The notes beneath the pieces were generated by a model. That model was not told where the DNA came from and made no database searches. It worked only from the letters and a program-made list of their open reading frames with translations. Of a stretch of 64,000 bases of DNA, positions 25,830 through 34,584 are shown one piece after another. Positions within the stretch are counted from its first letter, which is position 1, and every line of letters begins with the position of its first letter. The stretch comes from Brevibacterium sp. UCMA 11754 (GTDB lineage: Bacteria > Actinomycetota > Actinomycetes > Actinomycetales > Brevibacteriaceae), in the NCBI RefSeq assembly GCF_021532275.1, contig NZ_JACBOT010000001.1, forward strand, positions 1-64,000, given 5' to 3'. The position numbers and the translations under genes are program-made.

Positions 25830-25846
25830 TCTGACTCCTTGAAAAA

Positions 25847-25858
25847 GCACATATGTGC
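25847..25858. promoter_or_regulatory. 12-bp palindrome ahead of the surface operon
   Basis: GCACATATGTGC, perfectly self-complementary, lies 18 bases upstream of the first SipW-dependent gene, inside its 5' leader. The surrounding 25850-25930 region is markedly AT-rich. It may be a regulator site or a leader hairpin; function not shown. Confidence 0.4.
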
Positions 25859-26016
25859 ACAAAACACCAACAGTGGTGACTTGCTCATTATCATACAATT
25901 ACTTTTGCAATAAAATCGTTAATCACACCTGTGCTTTTCGGCACAGCCACGAATGCCAAACAGCCACAGCCCCCGATCCCGGATCGATATTCGCAATCTG
26001 CCCGCGGGCAGCACAA

Positions 26017-26047
26017 AGGCGGCCCTGCGAATTTCGCAGGGCCGCCT
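26017..26047 (-). terminator. hairpin terminator after the thiosulfate-uptake genes
   Basis: AGGCGGCCCTGCGAA, one base, then its exact complement: a 15-bp perfect stem. On the minus strand it follows the tusA-like stop and is followed by TTTGTGC, so it should end that transcript before the surface operon begins. Confidence 0.7.
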
Positions 26048-26092
26048 CGGCAGTGGGGATGGTCGCGTGCTCGAGGGGAGCTCTGTGGCCGA

Positions 26093-26317
26093 TCAGGCCT
26101 TCTGAACAGTGATCGTCCAGCTGGCGCCTCCGGTGCGATCGAAGTGGGTCACGGGGTATCCATTCTCCGCAGCCCACTGGGGAATCGCCTCGGTGGCTTG
26201 GGTGCAGTCGAAGTTGATGACGAGCTCATCTCCGTTGTCCATTCCGCCGATTGCATCCTTGGCCTCAACCAGAGGGAAGGGGCAGACAAGACCGTTTGTC
26301 TCTAATACCTGTTTCAT
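26093..26317 (-). CDS. TusA-family sulfur carrier (TsuB/YeeD-like)
   Basis: 74-residue protein with the CPxP motif in TNGLVCPFPLVEAKDAI; the Cys carries persulfide sulfur. It starts four bases inside the YeeE/YedE gene (ATGA overlap), the standard tsuA-tsuB order, in which TsuA brings thiosulfate in and TsuB takes it. Length is typical of the family. Cytoplasmic. Confidence 0.85.
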   Translation of the reverse strand: MKQVLETNGLVCPFPLVEAKDAIGGMDNGDELVINFDCTQATEAIPQWAAENGYPVTHFDRTGGASWTITVQKA

Positions 26318-27369
26318 ACGCTCCTGCTCTCTACGGGCTGCGCGGCACCTGTCCGCGCTCCTGACTTGATGGTGAATTTCGCGGCGACTCCAGCGCCGAC
26401 GATCATGAAGAAGGTCGCGACCCAACCCTGATATTCGAACTGTGCGGTCGAGACCATGGCGTTGCCGACGGTGCAGCCGCCGGCGATCGCGGCACCGACG
26501 CCCATCCCGCTTCCGCCGAGGATGGACTTGACCACGGTCCCCTGATCGGGAACGCGAATCCGGAACTCGCCTGAGGCCTTCGCCGCGATGAACGATCCGA
26601 GGAGGATGCCGATGACGAGCATGACGCCCCAGTCGACGAGCGAGGAGTCGCCCGTGCCGAGGAATGTCGTGAGATTCGCCGAGGGGGTCGTGATTCCCAG
26701 ACCCGAGTTCCGTCCGGTCGCAGCCGAGAGCGGCCAGGCGATCGTGGCGATGACGCCGATGACAACGGCCGTGACGAACGGGTTCCAGCGCTTCTCCGTG
26801 AGGATATGGGCCAGGCCCTTCTTCAGCGGCGGCAGGGTCGCGACGGGCGTGGCGGTCTTCTTGTTGTGGTGGACGGTGACGGCAATGGCCACGGCGGAGA
26901 TGATCGCAACGAAGACCCACGGGCTCAGCCCCGTCGATGCCTGGAGCGTGCCGCTCTCGATCGTGATCGAGCGCAGCCCCTCCGTCGCCGAGGCGAGCGG
27001 ACCGTTCTTCATCACCGCGGAGACGAGCGCATAGAAGATCAGTGCGAACCAGCTGCCGACCAGACCTTCACCGGCCCGGTAATAGGTGCCGGTGGCACAT
27101 CCGCCGGCCAGCACCATGGCGAAGCCGAAGATGAGGCCGCCGATGATCGACGCCAACCAGGGGAATGGCGAGGCCTCCAAGGTAATGACGCCGAGCCCGT
27201 TGAGCAGGAACAGCCCGATCGAGTGCACGGCGATGAGGAGGATGAGTGCCGAGAACCACCTGGTGTTCCCAGTCAGTGTGAGATCGCGGAAGGCTCCGGT
27301 CACGCAGAAACGCCCCCGCTGGAGGACGAACCCGAGTGCCAGGCCGACGATCAATCCGGTGATGATCAT
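26314..27369 (-). CDS. YeeE/YedE-type thiosulfate transporter (TsuA-like)
   Basis: 351-residue membrane protein with about nine to ten helices. The family segments LQRGRFCVTGAFRD (first conserved Cys), MVLAGGCATGTYYRAGEG, and AIAGGCTVGNAMVSTAQF are intact, matching the three Cys that relay thiosulfate in TsuA. The gene is followed by a TusA-like carrier with overlapping codons, as in known thiosulfate importers. It probably feeds cysteine synthesis. Confidence 0.85.
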   Translation of the reverse strand: MIITGLIVGLALGFVLQRGRFCVTGAFRDLTLTGNTRWFSALILLIAVHSIGLFLLNGLGVITLEASPFPWLASIIGGLIFGFAMVLAGGCATGTYYRAGEGLVGSWFALIFYALVSAVMKNGPLASATEGLRSITIESGTLQASTGLSPWVFVAIISAVAIAVTVHHNKKTATPVATLPPLKKGLAHILTEKRWNPFVTAVVIGVIATIAWPLSAATGRNSGLGITTPSANLTTFLGTGDSSLVDWGVMLVIGILLGSFIAAKASGEFRIRVPDQGTVVKSILGGSGMGVGAAIAGGCTVGNAMVSTAQFEYQGWVATFFMIVGAGVAAKFTIKSGARTGAAQPVESRSV

Positions 27370-27646
27370 TCATGAGCTTTCTGCTTGTAGGCAGCTGGCT
27401 GCCGTGACGATTCATGTGTTGAGCTATCTTTTGCCGAGGCGGGCTGGGTAGAACGCTCGCACCTCACCTCGTGAACACAACGCCCTTCATTCTGCTCAAC
27501 AATCTGATCGTTCGTCAACATCACCGCCCGAATCCCCGTCGATCCCGGAGTCCGCACAGACGTTCTTCTCATTCATTGATAACTTCCTCGCCTTGTGTCA
27601 GTGACTGGGCGCACACTGAGAGGACAGTTACGGCAAGGAGGCCCAG

Positions 27647-28831
27647 GTGCCAGAATTTCAGACCGACGTCGCTATCGTCGGAGCAGGTCCGGCCGGGCTT
27701 CTGCTCGCCCACACGCTGCATAATGCAGGGATCGACTCAGTCGTCATCGACAACCGCAGCCGCGACGACATCGCCCACACCCACCGGGCAGGCATCCTCG
27801 AGGCCGGGTCCGTGCGCATGCTCGAGGCCCAAGGCATCGAGTCCCGCGTGCACACCGCCGGCCACCGCCACGACGGCATCGACATCCGCGTCGACGGTGT
27901 CAGCCACTCCTTCGACTTCCCGAGCCTCGTCGGCGAATCCGTGTGGCTCTACCCGCAGAACGAGATCTTCGTCGACCTCTCCGCTGCCCGCGAACGCACC
28001 GGACGCCCCACCTTCTACTCGGTCACCGACACCGCGATCGGCGATATCGAGACCGAGCAGCCGTGGGTGAGTGCGACGACCGAGGACGGCGAGGAACTGA
28101 CGATCAATGCCCGCTACGTCATCGGCTCCGACGGCTCCCGCGGGCCCTGCCGGGCGATGATCCCAGCAGGCACGAAGCAGCGCTTCTTCCACGAATACCC
28201 CTTCGCCTGGTTCGGGATCCTCTGCGAGGCACCGGCCAGCCACGAGGTACTCATCTACTCCCGCTCCGAACGCGGCTTCGCCCTGATCTCCCAGCGCAGC
28301 GAGTCCGTGCAGCGCATGTACTTCCAAACCTCCCCCGACACCGAGGTGGTCGATTGGTCCGATGACCGCATCTGGTCGGAGCTGCAGTCCCGAGTCGACG
28401 GACCCGACGGCTTCCAGCTCAAAACGGGTGCGATCATCGACAAGAACATCCTGCCCTTCCGCTCGGCCGTGACCGAGCCGATGCAGCACGGTTCCCTGTT
28501 CCTCGCCGGCGACAGCGCCCACACCGTTCCACCCACCGGGGCCAAGGGCCTCAACCTCGCCTTCGCCGACGTGTCAGTGCTTGCCCCGGCGCTGATCTCA
28601 GCGTGCAAGAACTCCGACGCCGAGGCGCTGGCCGGGTATTCGCAGACCGCGACGAAACGTGTGTGGAAGGCTCAGAACTTCTCCTACCAGATGACCCGGA
28701 TGCTCCACACCGACCACAGCCAGGATGCGTTCGAAACGAAGCGCAGCCTCGGCGAACTCAATTCGATCCTCGAATCCGAGCACGGGCGGCGCTACCTTGC
28801 CGAGTGCTACACAGGCTGGCCCCAGGGCTGA
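27647..28831 (+). CDS. pobA: 4-hydroxybenzoate 3-monooxygenase
   Basis: 394-residue FAD enzyme hydroxylating 4-hydroxybenzoate to protocatechuate with NAD(P)H and O2. GTG start at 27647 with a strong GGCAAGGAGG five bases upstream. VAIVGAGPAGLLLAHTLHNAG binds FAD; RAGILEAGSVRMLEAQG, the GSDGSRGPCR segment near residue 165, and LAGDSAHTVPPTGAKGLNLA near residue 285 match PobA closely. It leads directly into pcaHGBL, which converts the product to beta-ketoadipate. No regulator gene is adjacent. Confidence 0.92.
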   Translation: MPEFQTDVAIVGAGPAGLLLAHTLHNAGIDSVVIDNRSRDDIAHTHRAGILEAGSVRMLEAQGIESRVHTAGHRHDGIDIRVDGVSHSFDFPSLVGESVWLYPQNEIFVDLSAARERTGRPTFYSVTDTAIGDIETEQPWVSATTEDGEELTINARYVIGSDGSRGPCRAMIPAGTKQRFFHEYPFAWFGILCEAPASHEVLIYSRSERGFALISQRSESVQRMYFQTSPDTEVVDWSDDRIWSELQSRVDGPDGFQLKTGAIIDKNILPFRSAVTEPMQHGSLFLAGDSAHTVPPTGAKGLNLAFADVSVLAPALISACKNSDAEALAGYSQTATKRVWKAQNFSYQMTRMLHTDHSQDAFETKRSLGELNSILESEHGRRYLAECYTGWPQG

Positions 28832-28877
28832 GCAGGCACAACACAAAGAACCCCCACACCGAGAAGAAAGGTTCGAC

Positions 28878-29678
28878 ATGGGAGCACAGAAACTCTCCGG
28901 CCCGGACGATGCAGCCGAATCACAGCAGACGTTGTCTGCCGAGATCGAAGCCATCGAGACCGAACATAAGAACGCAGTCGCCGCCGGCACACCGGCCGAG
29001 ACACAGCCGCGCCTGGACTACCCGCCGTACCGGTCCTCGATTCTGCGGCACCCGACGAAGGACCCTCGGCACACGGATCCGGAGACCATCGAGCTCTTCT
29101 CCCCCGCATTCGGCCACCGCGACCTGGCGAACCTCGAATCCGACCTCACGATTCAGGCTGGCGGGGAGCCGATCGGCGAACGCATCAAGGTCACCGGTCG
29201 CGTCCTCGACGGCAACGGCCGCCCGGTCCGAAACCAGCTCGTTGAGATCTGGCAGGCCAACTCCGCCGGACGCTACATCCACAAGCGCGACCAGCACCCG
29301 GCCCCGATCGACCCGAACTTCACCGGCGTCGGCCGCACCCTGACCGGCGACGACGGCTCCTACTCATTCACGACGATCAAGCCCGGCCCCTACCCGTGGA
29401 AGAACCACCACAATGCGTGGCGACCGGCCCATATCCACTTCTCGCTCTTCGGCTCTGAGTTCACCCAGCGCATGATCACTCAGATGTACTTCCCGGGCGA
29501 TCCGCTGTTCGCCCTCGATCCGATCTACCAGTCGATCACGGATCAGAAGGCCCGCGACCGCCTCGTCGCCACCTACGATCACAACATCACCGAGCACGAG
29601 TTCCTCATGGGCTACAACTGGGACATCGTGCTCACCGGAGGCAACCGCACCTGGATGGAAGAAGAGGACGATGACTGA
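28878..29678 (+). CDS. pcaH: protocatechuate 3,4-dioxygenase beta subunit
   Basis: 266 residues. Iron-binding subunit of the intradiol dioxygenase that opens the protocatechuate ring to 3-carboxy-cis,cis-muconate. The four Fe(III) ligands can be placed: Tyr in GRYIHKRD, Tyr in KPGPYPWKN 39 residues later, and both His in WRPAHIHFS. N-terminal DLTIQAGGEPIGERIKVTGRVLD is the family start of the beta-sandwich. The coding end overlaps pcaG by eight bases, keeping the subunits in equal amount. Confidence 0.94.
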   Translation: MGAQKLSGPDDAAESQQTLSAEIEAIETEHKNAVAAGTPAETQPRLDYPPYRSSILRHPTKDPRHTDPETIELFSPAFGHRDLANLESDLTIQAGGEPIGERIKVTGRVLDGNGRPVRNQLVEIWQANSAGRYIHKRDQHPAPIDPNFTGVGRTLTGDDGSYSFTTIKPGPYPWKNHHNAWRPAHIHFSLFGSEFTQRMITQMYFPGDPLFALDPIYQSITDQKARDRLVATYDHNITEHEFLMGYNWDIVLTGGNRTWMEEEDDD

Positions 29679-30243
29679 CCAGAAGCTCACCGCGACACCC
29701 GGCCAGACCGTCGGCCCGTTCTACGGCTATGCCATGCCGTGGCCCGGCGACAACGAACTCGTTCCCCCAGGCAGGAACGGGGCCGTACAGCTCCACGGCT
29801 ATGTCTACGACGGGGCAGGTGCACCCGTTCCCGATGCGATCCTCGAGATCTGGCAGCCTGATGGCAACGGCAATGTCTCCCGCAATTCGGGATCCCTGCG
29901 CCGTGATGGATTCACTTTCACCGGGTTCGGTCGCAACGAGGTCGACCCGGAAGGCCGCTACGTGTTCTCCACCCTCAATCCAGGGGCGACTGAGGCAGGC
30001 AAGGCACCGTTCATCAGCGTCGTCATCTTCGCCCGCGGACTGCTGAACAGGCTGTTCACCAGGATCTATCTCCCCGAGGACACCGAGGCTCTGGCGGCCG
30101 ACCCGCTGCTGTCCTCCCTCGATGAGACAGAGCGGGACCGTCTCATCGCGACTCGCGGGGCTGACGGATCGCTGCGTTTCGACATACGGTTGCAGGGTGA
30201 GAACGAGACCCCATTCCTGCGGTTCCCCAGTCACGAAGACTGA
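29671..30243 (+). CDS. pcaG: protocatechuate 3,4-dioxygenase alpha subunit
   Basis: 190 residues, the partner of PcaH. TPGQTVGPFYGYAMPW at the N-terminus and ILEIWQPDGNGN are typical of the alpha subunit; the iron ligands are absent, as expected. The gene starts inside the end of pcaH. The product of the heterodimer is 3-carboxymuconate for PcaB, encoded 51 bases on. Confidence 0.93.
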   Translation: MTDQKLTATPGQTVGPFYGYAMPWPGDNELVPPGRNGAVQLHGYVYDGAGAPVPDAILEIWQPDGNGNVSRNSGSLRRDGFTFTGFGRNEVDPEGRYVFSTLNPGATEAGKAPFISVVIFARGLLNRLFTRIYLPEDTEALAADPLLSSLDETERDRLIATRGADGSLRFDIRLQGENETPFLRFPSHED

Positions 30244-30294
30244 CAGGACTCACGAAGACTAAGTCACCGTTGCCGCCACCGGAGAGGACACACA

Positions 30295-31680
30295 ATGACT
30301 GACACCGCTGCCCATACGCGCCTCCTGTTCGCCCCGGGCGACCTGCGAGGCGCAGAGGCCATCGACGATGTCGCCCTCGTGTCTGCACTCGGCGATGTGG
30401 AGTCGGCGTGGATCAACGCTCAGGCACATGCCGGGCTGATCTCCTCCGATGCCCGCGCCGAGGCGGTGACGGGCATCGAAGCCACCACCCGGTCGCTTCT
30501 CTCCGACTCCACCGAACTCGAGACGCTGGCCGCTGACGCCGAATCCGGTGGCAATCCGGTCATTCCGTTCCTCAAGACCGCGCGCTCACGACTCGGTCCG
30601 GATGCGTCCCGTGCATTGCACAAGGGCCTGACCAGCCAGGACGTCATGGATTCGGCGCTAGGACTGCTCATGGCCCGAGTTGCCCGCCAGACTCATGCAC
30701 GCCTCGACGTCATCGCCGAGGTGCTCGTCGGGCTCTCCGAGGATCATGCCTCGACCGTGTGCTTGGCTCGCACCCTGACCCAACCGGCAATGCCGACGAC
30801 CTTCGGGCTCAAGATCGCCTCCTGGGCCGCCGAAGTACACGAGGTCCAGAGCCTGACCCCGCGCATCGACTACGTGCAGGTCGGAGGGGCCGCGGGCACA
30901 CGAGCCGCGATCCGCGAGTTCGCGGGGACCCAGACCGAGGCGCTGCTGCGCGAATTCCATGTGCAGCTGCGCGGACCCGACGCCGCGCTCACCAGCATCC
31001 CCGCGCCCTGGCACACCGACCGCGTCCGGGTCCTCAACTGGGCCTCTCACCTCACCCAATGTGTGACTGTCGGAGCCTCAATCGCCCGAGACGTGCTCAT
31101 CGGCACCCGCCCGGAGGTCGGCGAACTGAGCCTGGCTGCAACCGGTGGGTCCTCGGCGATGCCGCAGAAGCTCAACCCCACCTCGGCGGTGCTGCTTCAC
31201 CGCAACGGCATGCGCGCCCCCGGGCTCATGGCCACACTGACCTCGACCGCGGCCGAGGCGATCGAGGAGCGCTCCGACGGAGCCTGGCACGCAGAATGGC
31301 CTGCCCTGTCCGAGCTGATGGGCCTGGCCGTGTCCTCGCTCATCATGCTCCAGACGATGGTCGAAGGACTGAGCGTCAAGCCTGATGCGATGCGGAAGAA
31401 CGTGGACGCCGCCAGTCCCGGCATCTATGCCGAACGCCTCAACATCGCCTTCGGCGACCGGCTGACGAAGACTCAGGTTCAGGACATCATCGCCCCTGGT
31501 GGCGACCCTGTGGCCGCGCTCAAAGCAGCCCTGGACCAGGCCGACGACGATCTGGAGAGCTTCTTCTCACCGGAGAACTACCTCGGCGACGCCGAAGACA
31601 TCCGACAGACCATCATTGCCACAATCAACGGACCCGAGCCCGTATCGCCGGGGCTCCTCCCCTTCGCCTCAAGAAAGTGA
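30295..31680 (+). CDS. pcaB: 3-carboxy-cis,cis-muconate cycloisomerase
   Basis: 461-residue member of the fumarase/aspartase superfamily that closes 3-carboxymuconate to 4-carboxymuconolactone. The signature GGSSAMPQKLNP lies near residue 284, and HKGLTSQDVMDSALGL near residue 105 carries another conserved region. Ribosome site GGAGAGGA precedes the ATG. It is followed by pcaL after six bases. Confidence 0.93.
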   Translation: MTDTAAHTRLLFAPGDLRGAEAIDDVALVSALGDVESAWINAQAHAGLISSDARAEAVTGIEATTRSLLSDSTELETLAADAESGGNPVIPFLKTARSRLGPDASRALHKGLTSQDVMDSALGLLMARVARQTHARLDVIAEVLVGLSEDHASTVCLARTLTQPAMPTTFGLKIASWAAEVHEVQSLTPRIDYVQVGGAAGTRAAIREFAGTQTEALLREFHVQLRGPDAALTSIPAPWHTDRVRVLNWASHLTQCVTVGASIARDVLIGTRPEVGELSLAATGGSSAMPQKLNPTSAVLLHRNGMRAPGLMATLTSTAAEAIEERSDGAWHAEWPALSELMGLAVSSLIMLQTMVEGLSVKPDAMRKNVDAASPGIYAERLNIAFGDRLTKTQVQDIIAPGGDPVAALKAALDQADDDLESFFSPENYLGDAEDIRQTIIATINGPEPVSPGLLPFASRK

Positions 31681-31686
31681 CCTGAC

Positions 31687-32988
31687 GTGGAACTCACCGC
31701 ATCTGTCCTTGCCGCCCCTGCCGCCGCCACTGCCACAGCGAACCCGCGCGTCCTCGTCGTCCTGCCTTCACTGGGCACCTCGGTGAGCGCGCTGTGGCAG
31801 TCAGCTGCCACCCACCTCGGCGGCGTGGATCCTGAGACGACGGTCATCGGCATCGACCTGCCCGGCCACGGCCGGTCGACGCCGGTCGACGTCCCCGCGG
31901 GGACGTCCGAGGTGCCCAGACTGACGATGAGCGACCTCGCCGAGGCGGTCCTGACCACCATCGACCGAGTCCTTCCCGACGTGGCCGGTTCTGCTGCCCG
32001 CATCAGCCTGGCCGGTGACTCGATCGGCGGCGCGATCGCCCTGCAGCTGGCCCTCGACCACGGTGACCGCTTCGACCGTGCCGCCGTGTTCTGCACCGGA
32101 GCCAAGATCGGTGAGGCCAGCGGTTGGGAGGAACGCGCGGAGGTCGTCGCTACCTCGGGCACACCCACACAGGTCATCGGTTCGGCCCAGCGCTGGTTCG
32201 GTGAGGGCTTCATGGATCGCGAGCCCGATGCTTCGGCTGCCCTGCTGCACTCGCTGCAGGACGCGGACCGCTTCTCCTATGCCGCGCTCTGCCACGCACT
32301 GGCCTCCTTCGACATCCGCTCGCGCCTATCAGAGATCGCCCTGCCGGTTCTCGCCGTCGCCGGGTCCGAGGATCAGCCGACCCCACCGACCAAACTCGCC
32401 GAGATCTCCAATGGCATCTCCGGTGCCCTCCTCGAGGTCATCGAGGGTGCCGCGCACCTCGTGCCTGCCGAAGCGCCGGCGGTCGTCGCGAGTCTGCTCC
32501 ACGACTTCCTGGATGGAAACAACACGGGCGGAAACTCTGCGAACACACAGAGCTCGGACGCCGCCTCGGCGGAACTGCCCACTGCCTCCGGTCCACGTGA
32601 AGCCAGCCGGGACGAGGTTCGCGTGGCCGGAATGACCGTGCGCCGCCAGGTCCTCTCCGACGCTCACGTCGACCGCGCGAATGTGAAGGTCGATGACTTC
32701 ACCGCCGACTTCCAGGACCTCATCACCCGCTACGCCTGGGGCGAGATCTGGACCCGCCCGGGCCTCGAGAAGCGCATGCGATCAGCGATCACACTGACCG
32801 CGATGATCGCCGGTGGGCATGAGGCCGAACTCGCGATGCACGTCAAGGCCGCCGTGCGCAATGGGCTCAGCCGCGACGAGATCAAGGAAGTCCTGCTGCA
32901 GTCGGCCATCTACTGCTCCGTGCCGAGTGCGAACACCGCATTCTCCGTGGCGTCCCAGGCACTGGCAGAGATGGACGAAGAAGGCTGA
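31687..32988 (+). CDS. pcaL: PcaL: 3-oxoadipate enol-lactonase / 4-carboxymuconolactone decarboxylase fusion
   Basis: 433 residues from GTG 31687. The N-terminal ~270 residues are an alpha/beta hydrolase (PcaD: LPGHGRSTP, nucleophile in LAGDSIGGAIALQL, base in GAAHLVPAE), then a 40-residue Ser/Ala-rich linker, then the PcaC part (GMTVRRQVLSDAHVDRA, EIWTRPGLEKRMRSAITLTAMIA). The fusion does the last two steps to beta-ketoadipate and is a known actinobacterial arrangement. pcaIJ and pcaF, needed to finish the pathway, are not in this window. Confidence 0.93.
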   Translation: MELTASVLAAPAAATATANPRVLVVLPSLGTSVSALWQSAATHLGGVDPETTVIGIDLPGHGRSTPVDVPAGTSEVPRLTMSDLAEAVLTTIDRVLPDVAGSAARISLAGDSIGGAIALQLALDHGDRFDRAAVFCTGAKIGEASGWEERAEVVATSGTPTQVIGSAQRWFGEGFMDREPDASAALLHSLQDADRFSYAALCHALASFDIRSRLSEIALPVLAVAGSEDQPTPPTKLAEISNGISGALLEVIEGAAHLVPAEAPAVVASLLHDFLDGNNTGGNSANTQSSDAASAELPTASGPREASRDEVRVAGMTVRRQVLSDAHVDRANVKVDDFTADFQDLITRYAWGEIWTRPGLEKRMRSAITLTAMIAGGHEAELAMHVKAAVRNGLSRDEIKEVLLQSAIYCSVPSANTAFSVASQALAEMDEEG

Positions 32989-32992
32989 GCTT

Positions 32993-33048
32993 CCGGTAGC
33001 CCCGCTGTCGCTGTTCGAATCGTCACATTACGTCCGCGGGGCTATCGG
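32993..33048 (+). terminator. hairpin after the pca operon
   Basis: CCGGTAGCCCCGC and GCGGGGCTATCGG pair over 13 positions (one G-U) around a 30-base loop. It begins five bases after the pcaL stop and probably ends the pob-pca transcript. No U-run follows. Confidence 0.5.
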
Positions 33049-33158
33049 CGGCTGTCGATGGGCAATAGGCTTGTTCGGTTGCAGTGAATCGCCCTATTGA
33101 GTCTCCGACCTCGGGCGTCACCGCGGTCCAAACCATTCACTTCACCCGAAGGAACTCC

Positions 33159-34361
33159 ATGAGCGACGCTCCGGTGCCACGCCGCGTCTACAAATTCGCC
33201 GTCTTCGCCCTCGCGATCGGCGCATTTGCCATCGGTGTGACCGAGTTCGCCACGATGGGCCTGCTGCCCCATATCGCGCGCGAACTCGGCATCACCGTGC
33301 CCCAGGCCGGCCACGCCGTGTCGTTCTACGCCATCGGCGTCGTCGTCGGGGCACCCCTGATCACCACGATCGCTGCGCACATGGACCGCAAGAACCTGCT
33401 GCTGGGCCTCATGGGCCTCTTCGCCCTCGGCAACTTCGCCTCCATGCTCGCCCCCGACGCGACCCTGTTCAATATTGCGCGCTTCGCCAGCGGACTCCCC
33501 CACGGCGCCTACCTGGGCATCGGCGCAATCGTCGCGTCCTCCCTCGTGCCCTCGCACCGTCGGGGACGAGCGATGTCGCGAGTCATGCTGGGACTGACGA
33601 TCGCGAACATCGTCGGCGTCCCCATCGCCACCGCACTGGGCAACATGCTCGGCTGGCGCAGCGCCTACGCCCTCGTCGCCGCTCTCGGCATCCTCACCGT
33701 CATCATGGTCGCCGTCGGCGTACCCCGCGTGAAGCTCAGCGGCGTGCCCTCGGCACGCGGTGAGATGAAGGCCCTGGCCCGACCGCAGATCATCCTCACC
33801 CTCGTTGCCGGCTCCGTCGGCTTCGGCGGCATGTTCGCCGTCTACACCTACATCGCCCCGACCATGACGGACGTCGCCGGCGTCCCCGAGGTCGCGATCC
33901 CCTGGGTCCTCGCGGTCTACGGACTCGGAATGACCGTCGGCTCCCTCATCGCCGGGCCCCTCGTCGACAAGTCCATCGAACGCTCCGGCATCGGCGGCAT
34001 GATCCTCTCCGCCATCGTGCTCGCCGCCTTCGGCGCCTTCACCCACATCGCTGCCGTCGCGATCATCGCTCTCTTCCTCATCGGCATCGCCGGCTCGATG
34101 ATCACGACCGCCCTGCAGATGCGTCTGCTGCGTGACTCCCACGACGCTCCGAGCCTGTCAGCGGCCATGAACCATGCCGCATTCAACCTCGCCAACGCCC
34201 TCGGCGCCTGGCTCGGCGGCATCGTCATCACCGCAGGCTTGGGCTACCGTGCACCCGCCTGGGTGGGCGTGGGCCTGTGCCTGCTCGGACTCATCGTCCT
34301 CATCATCGCAATCGCCCAGCGCCGAGGCGGCACCGCGAGCCGCACCACCGTCGAGCTCTGA
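33159..34361 (+). CDS. MFS transporter, DHA1 family
   Basis: 400 residues with 12 membrane helices. Start at MSDAPVPRR (33159) behind GAAGGAAC; an earlier frame start at 33084 lacks a ribosome site. The first helix FAIGVTEFATMGLLPHIARELG and LPSHRRGRAM-like loop (VPSHRRGRAMSRV) match the AraJ/PbuE/chloramphenicol-efflux type of drug:H+ antiporter. It is probably an exporter of purines, sugars or drugs; the substrate is not readable. Confidence 0.83.
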   Translation: MSDAPVPRRVYKFAVFALAIGAFAIGVTEFATMGLLPHIARELGITVPQAGHAVSFYAIGVVVGAPLITTIAAHMDRKNLLLGLMGLFALGNFASMLAPDATLFNIARFASGLPHGAYLGIGAIVASSLVPSHRRGRAMSRVMLGLTIANIVGVPIATALGNMLGWRSAYALVAALGILTVIMVAVGVPRVKLSGVPSARGEMKALARPQIILTLVAGSVGFGGMFAVYTYIAPTMTDVAGVPEVAIPWVLAVYGLGMTVGSLIAGPLVDKSIERSGIGGMILSAIVLAAFGAFTHIAAVAIIALFLIGIAGSMITTALQMRLLRDSHDAPSLSAAMNHAAFNLANALGAWLGGIVITAGLGYRAPAWVGVGLCLLGLIVLIIAIAQRRGGTASRTTVEL

Positions 34362-34584
34362 GGCCGGTGGGGCTTGACGTCCTGGCGTGACGTGGCGTTC
34401 GGGTCGCGCAGATCGCTCGGACGTACAAGTAATCTCAACTTCTGATACCGTCGGATCGCACTGCGTGAGACAGGAGTAGTGTTTAGCAGTCGCCTCACAC
34501 GCCAGTGTCCGGCGACTTTCATCTGACACGAGCACCATCCCGCCCGTGCCTTCGTATCTCGACAACAGCGGAGCACAAAAGAAC

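Noticed and set aside
33042-34142. 366-codon frame antisense to the MFS gene at 33.2 kb
   Set aside because: Reads as His/Asp/Gly-rich low-complexity sequence; the opposite strand encodes a clear 12-helix transporter.
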